Source of the DNA: Paracentrotus lividus
Lineage: Eukaryota; Echinodermata; Echinoidea; Camarodonta; Echinidae
Reading direction: 5' to 3'
Length of the DNA: 64,000 bases
Assembly (NCBI GenBank): GCA_940671915.1
Contig: CALNVZ010000218.1
Coordinates: 1,515,385-1,579,384, forward strand
Shown one piece after another: positions 60,538 to 64,000 of the stretch. Each line of letters opens with the position of its first letter. The first letter of the stretch is position 1. Position numbers and translations under genes: made by a program. The notes beneath the pieces are model-generated. The model ran no database searches, was not told the DNA's origin, and was given only the letters and a program-made list of their open reading frames with translations.

Positions 60538-63233
60538 CTAAAAAGAAAAAAGTTTAAAAGATGTTCAAGTTCTTTAAAAAATCATTTACCAAAAAACAAA
60601 AAACAAACAAACAAAACAAACAAAACAAATGTGTTCCCTACCAATTTTCCATACTTCAATGTGTGTACCTTCATGTCAAACAACATTTAAGAAATATGGA
60701 AACACAGCGCAAGTGCAAAATCATCAACAAATTCATACAGTGTAAACAAATACAAGGGACTACACATTACATCCATTGGACAAGTGACAGGTATTGAAAG
60801 AGTACATAGTGAGTACAAATGTGCAACTTTGCACAATAAAATAAATATCAGTGATCAATGTGCAAAATTAAGTTCAAACTATGTCAACTCAGCAGAAGAA
60901 TTGAAAAAAAAAGGCATCTTATTGTCCACAACACGTTCTCAATCTGACTTTATAATTGAATATTTGACAATTTCTTTTTTCTTTCTTTTAGTAAAAAAAA
61001 AAAGCAATACAATATGTTTTGTCAATCCAATCATCTTCATCACAGTAAGCCCAATGGTAAGAACGGAACTGGCCTCGTTACCACCCCACCTTTTACATGT
61101 AGGTCATAATTGTATCATACACAAAAGAAAAACATGTGTATGGACGTTGTAAGACTACACCTGTATACAAAAAAGGTCCATCAACTTCACCAATAAAAAG
61201 ATGCATTGCACATGTAGGTGGCTTTATGAAGACAATCTAATGACGAACGTGATTACGTGATTACGCCTCTGTATGGAATGGCGGAATGAATGAATTAATG
61301 AATGGCTACATTGCTGGCTAGTAGTCTATCAACAAGACATATGTCAGAGAGCTCATATATTACTGATTGGCCGTATTGCTGGTTACTAGTCTAATCTCAG
61401 ACACACACTCGTGTCCTAAAATGTATACAATGTGTGTCAGCTATATTTCTCTTCCATTGACGCATACATCTATGACAAGTTTTTTTTCCCATAGGGCCTT
61501 GACCACATTAGAGCTGCCATGTAGCAAATTGAAAATAAAAATTAACTATCATTTACAAAATGTACATGTATCTGCAGGTACCAGTATTTTGAATTGTATT
61601 TGGAGATGAACTACAATAGCTTTTCAAACCCTCAGAACAGTGAAAATAGAAAGAAGACAGTCACCTGATAGCTTCACACAACTTTCAATTTTCAAGAGGA
61701 TAGTATTGAGTATACTGAGCATTCATTTTTTAAGGATTGACAGGTGTAAACTTATACTGATGAAAGGAAATTAGATCCCTCAAGTATTAACATAGTGTAT
61801 GTTTAAATAAGTTAGGCAGAAGGCATTAACGGTACTTTTTTAGATTTACTGTCTTCTGGCCCTCATCTCAGTAGTATAATATTTTGGTTGCACGACATTT
61901 ACTATATCGACATTTGCTCCCAGATGTGTATTTATTTCATCTAACATACATGGTTAGGTTTACGTTGTTTATTGTTAAATTTAGGATTGAAATGACATAC
62001 AATGAATGTACATGTAGTCATTTTAAATTTGTGTTTGGAATTTGCAGCACAGAAATTGTTGCAAAAGCATATGTTGTCACTATGAATTCGGTTTCTACAA
62101 AAGCTCCCAGGATACATGCAGCGAGAAAGTGATGTTTGTATTTGCTAACTCTGCCCATACAAAAGTATTTACTCCATGGAGATTGCAAAAGGAAATTCTA
62201 ATACCACAAGGTTTTTACAGTTGTATGAAATGATGACAACAGGAAATAATATGGTTGATACATGTACCTGAGGTGGTTCACCTCTGTATCTTTTAACGAA
62301 TGAAGATAAACATAAAACCATGCTTACAAAAACAAATGCATGTACATGTACTTGCCAACAAGTTACATGTACATACATGTAGATGAGAATATGAACTTTC
62401 CTCTGTCAAAAGTTTGCCAAAATATTCTCCATTGGGCTCTAGATACTGTTTTAAAACAATATCAGAGGAAAATATTCACCTCACTCAAACTTTCCTCCAA
62501 GAGTTTGCTCTAATCGTCATTACTTTTAATTCCTCCCTAGAAAAAACTCACTTGAACCTGGATACAGAGTAAAGTGTACTTCACACAATTTTGTCTGTAG
62601 AGGGCCTAATTTTCAAAAAGTTTTTAAGTTTAAATCTACATGTAAAGCCCTTTAGAATCTCAACATTTGTATTGGCTGATGAACAAATAAAAATATATAT
62701 GAAAATGTCTCTTTAGTCAAATTTTATATTTTTAGGCCCCCTATTTAAACTCATTCAAGATGATATTTTTTTGTTTGTGTGTGTGTGTGTAGACTATTGG
62801 ATCTTAATACTCAGATGTCCAACTGATTACAAAATTCATGTACATATTGTAGAGGACTATAGTTTACCAATTACTGTACTTTTAACAAATATTTCCTCGT
62901 TCAGCAAAGGCATATTCATTTTTTAACTGAATGACGCAAGAGAGGAAAGTAAACTAGTTGTTTGATTACATTTTTTAATTTCCTCATTCTGATAGCAGAG
63001 TAAACAGTATGTAATTAATATCCTGTGTATAAAACTACATGTACATGTACATACACTGTAGGAATGCATCATTATTCTCTGAAATTATTTAATTTCCTAT
63101 TTCAGTGTACTGTGGGTTTTATGTTCACATATCCCTCAAATTTATTTCACATGTGTGACAGATGATCTTGCATTCACATCTAATAGAAAGTTATGCACAA
63201 GACATTTTTAGTTTTTATTGTGATTGGTGAGCA
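60538..63233. other. Sestrin upstream intron, no exon recognised
   Basis: AT-rich with many TACATGTA runs and a (GT)n tract near 62778-62792. Open frames such as 60784-61152 show no family signature. Confidence 0.45.
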
Positions 63234-63263
63234 CATTTACATGTACATGTACATGTACATTGC
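63234..63263. repeat. (ACATGT)n palindromic run
   Basis: TTACATGTACATGTACATGTACATTG, another long run of the ACATGT palindrome. Confidence 0.9.
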
Positions 63264-63660
63264 ATACATGTATATAAAACCATGTAATTGTGCCTAAAGT
63301 TGTTCATGGATTGGGAATGTAGATTGTAGCTATAAAAACCTGTAATACACGGATCCTCCAAACTGAACAAATCTTTTAAAAATGTAGATCTGTATGGAAT
63401 ATTAATGTTTATACATGTAATTCTTACACATGCCGAAAAATTTACATGAAAGGGTAGTTAATAGACAAAGGATTAATGTAAAGAACCTGTCAAAATGGTT
63501 AAACCAACACCATTGTATTTTTTATTTATTTATTCATTTTTCTTGGGGAAGGGGTACAATACATTGTAAAGTCCATTTGTGAACATGTACACTTTTGACA
63601 TTCTGCAGACCATACTACAATGTACAATGTATTTTCAAGAAACATAATATCCTAATCATT

Positions 63661-64000
63661 AGGCGCTGCTGCACTAGCTCGAGCTAAAAAATAGCGCGCT
63701 AATTGGTAGATCGGGAAAAAACTTGAAAAAAGAAACCGGTCCTGCATTAGCTCAAGCTATTTTAAAATTTCGCATTAACGATCTGACCTGACCTTGAACA
63801 AACAAGCCCGATGTGTATTGCGCAACTGGTAACTACCGCTAGCGTATACACGCACAGGTGCACAATTTCGTATTTATCTCAAGCTAGTGCAGGACCGCGC
63901 AAAATTGCATGCTTTTTCGTACCAAAACTGCAAACCAGCTTGAGTTTTTTTTTTTAAACCTGGGATGACTCGGGCTGGGATTTCAGCCAAATTAGCGAGC
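63661..64000. mobile_element. Second copy of the GCGCTGCTGCACTAGCTCGAG MITE, cut by window edge
   Basis: It follows the element at 26363-26820 nearly base for base: GCTGCACTAGCTCGAG, AATAGCGCGCTAATTGGTAGA, CTGACCTGACCTTGAACAAACAAGCC and GCTAGCGTATACA. It is still matching where the window ends. Confidence 0.85.

Noticed and set aside
62253-62276. Possible tiny sestrin exon on the minus strand (AAAAG, then 24 nt, then CAG|GTACAT)
   Set aside because: No residue match and a weak acceptor; the same strings occur by chance in this AT-rich intron.

Overview
The window is animal nuclear DNA: AT-rich, intron-rich and full of small transposable elements. It carries parts of two convergent (tail-to-tail) housekeeping genes. 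The mix of features (exons closest in style to deuterostome proteins, very many TACATGTA/ACATGT palindromes, foldback MITEs, tRNA-derived SINEs) suggests an echinoderm, most likely a sea urchin. The species is an inference; the two gene families are read directly from the protein sequence.

Plus strand, 1-3920: the last four coding exons of animal type I fatty acid synthase (FASN). They encode the end of the ketoreductase domain, the acyl carrier protein and the whole thioesterase (548 residues plus stop). The gene enters from the left. A tRNA-derived SINE starts about ten bases after the stop and supplies the nearest AATAAA.

4.1-19.4 kb: the interval between the two stop codons. I see no gene in it. 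It holds MITEs, microsatellites, a decayed non-LTR retrotransposon (RT plus C-terminal zinc-finger region, 10.8-12.25 kb), a nested TTAA-flanked foldback element (15.5-16.3 kb) and a tandem repeat in what is probably the sestrin 3' UTR.

Minus strand, 60537 down to 19416: nine exons of a sestrin (stress-induced, leucine-sensing inhibitor of TORC1 signalling). All join in phase to give 445 residues plus a stop. Only a short N-terminal part and the 5' UTR should lie beyond 64 kb. Introns range from 0.4 to 15 kb and hold most of the repeats. The leucine-pocket and GATOR2-contact residues are kept. The reductase-site Cys and Tyr are kept, but the position of the third residue (His in vertebrates) reads Gln.

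The most unusual signal is that three separate sestrin exons each have a partial extra copy of one exon edge, with its splice site, in the adjacent intron. For one of them there are four extra copies in a row. Other notable points are a Glu in place of the catalytic Asp of the FASN thioesterase, three different foldback elements with TTAA target duplications, a ~1.07 kb near-perfect hairpin in a sestrin intron, a (CATTTGGTCTACTAAC)-type minisatellite, a degenerate telomere-like array and many long G/C homopolymers. I found no convincing undescribed biological system, no CRISPR array, no functional tRNA/rRNA gene and no intact transposase.
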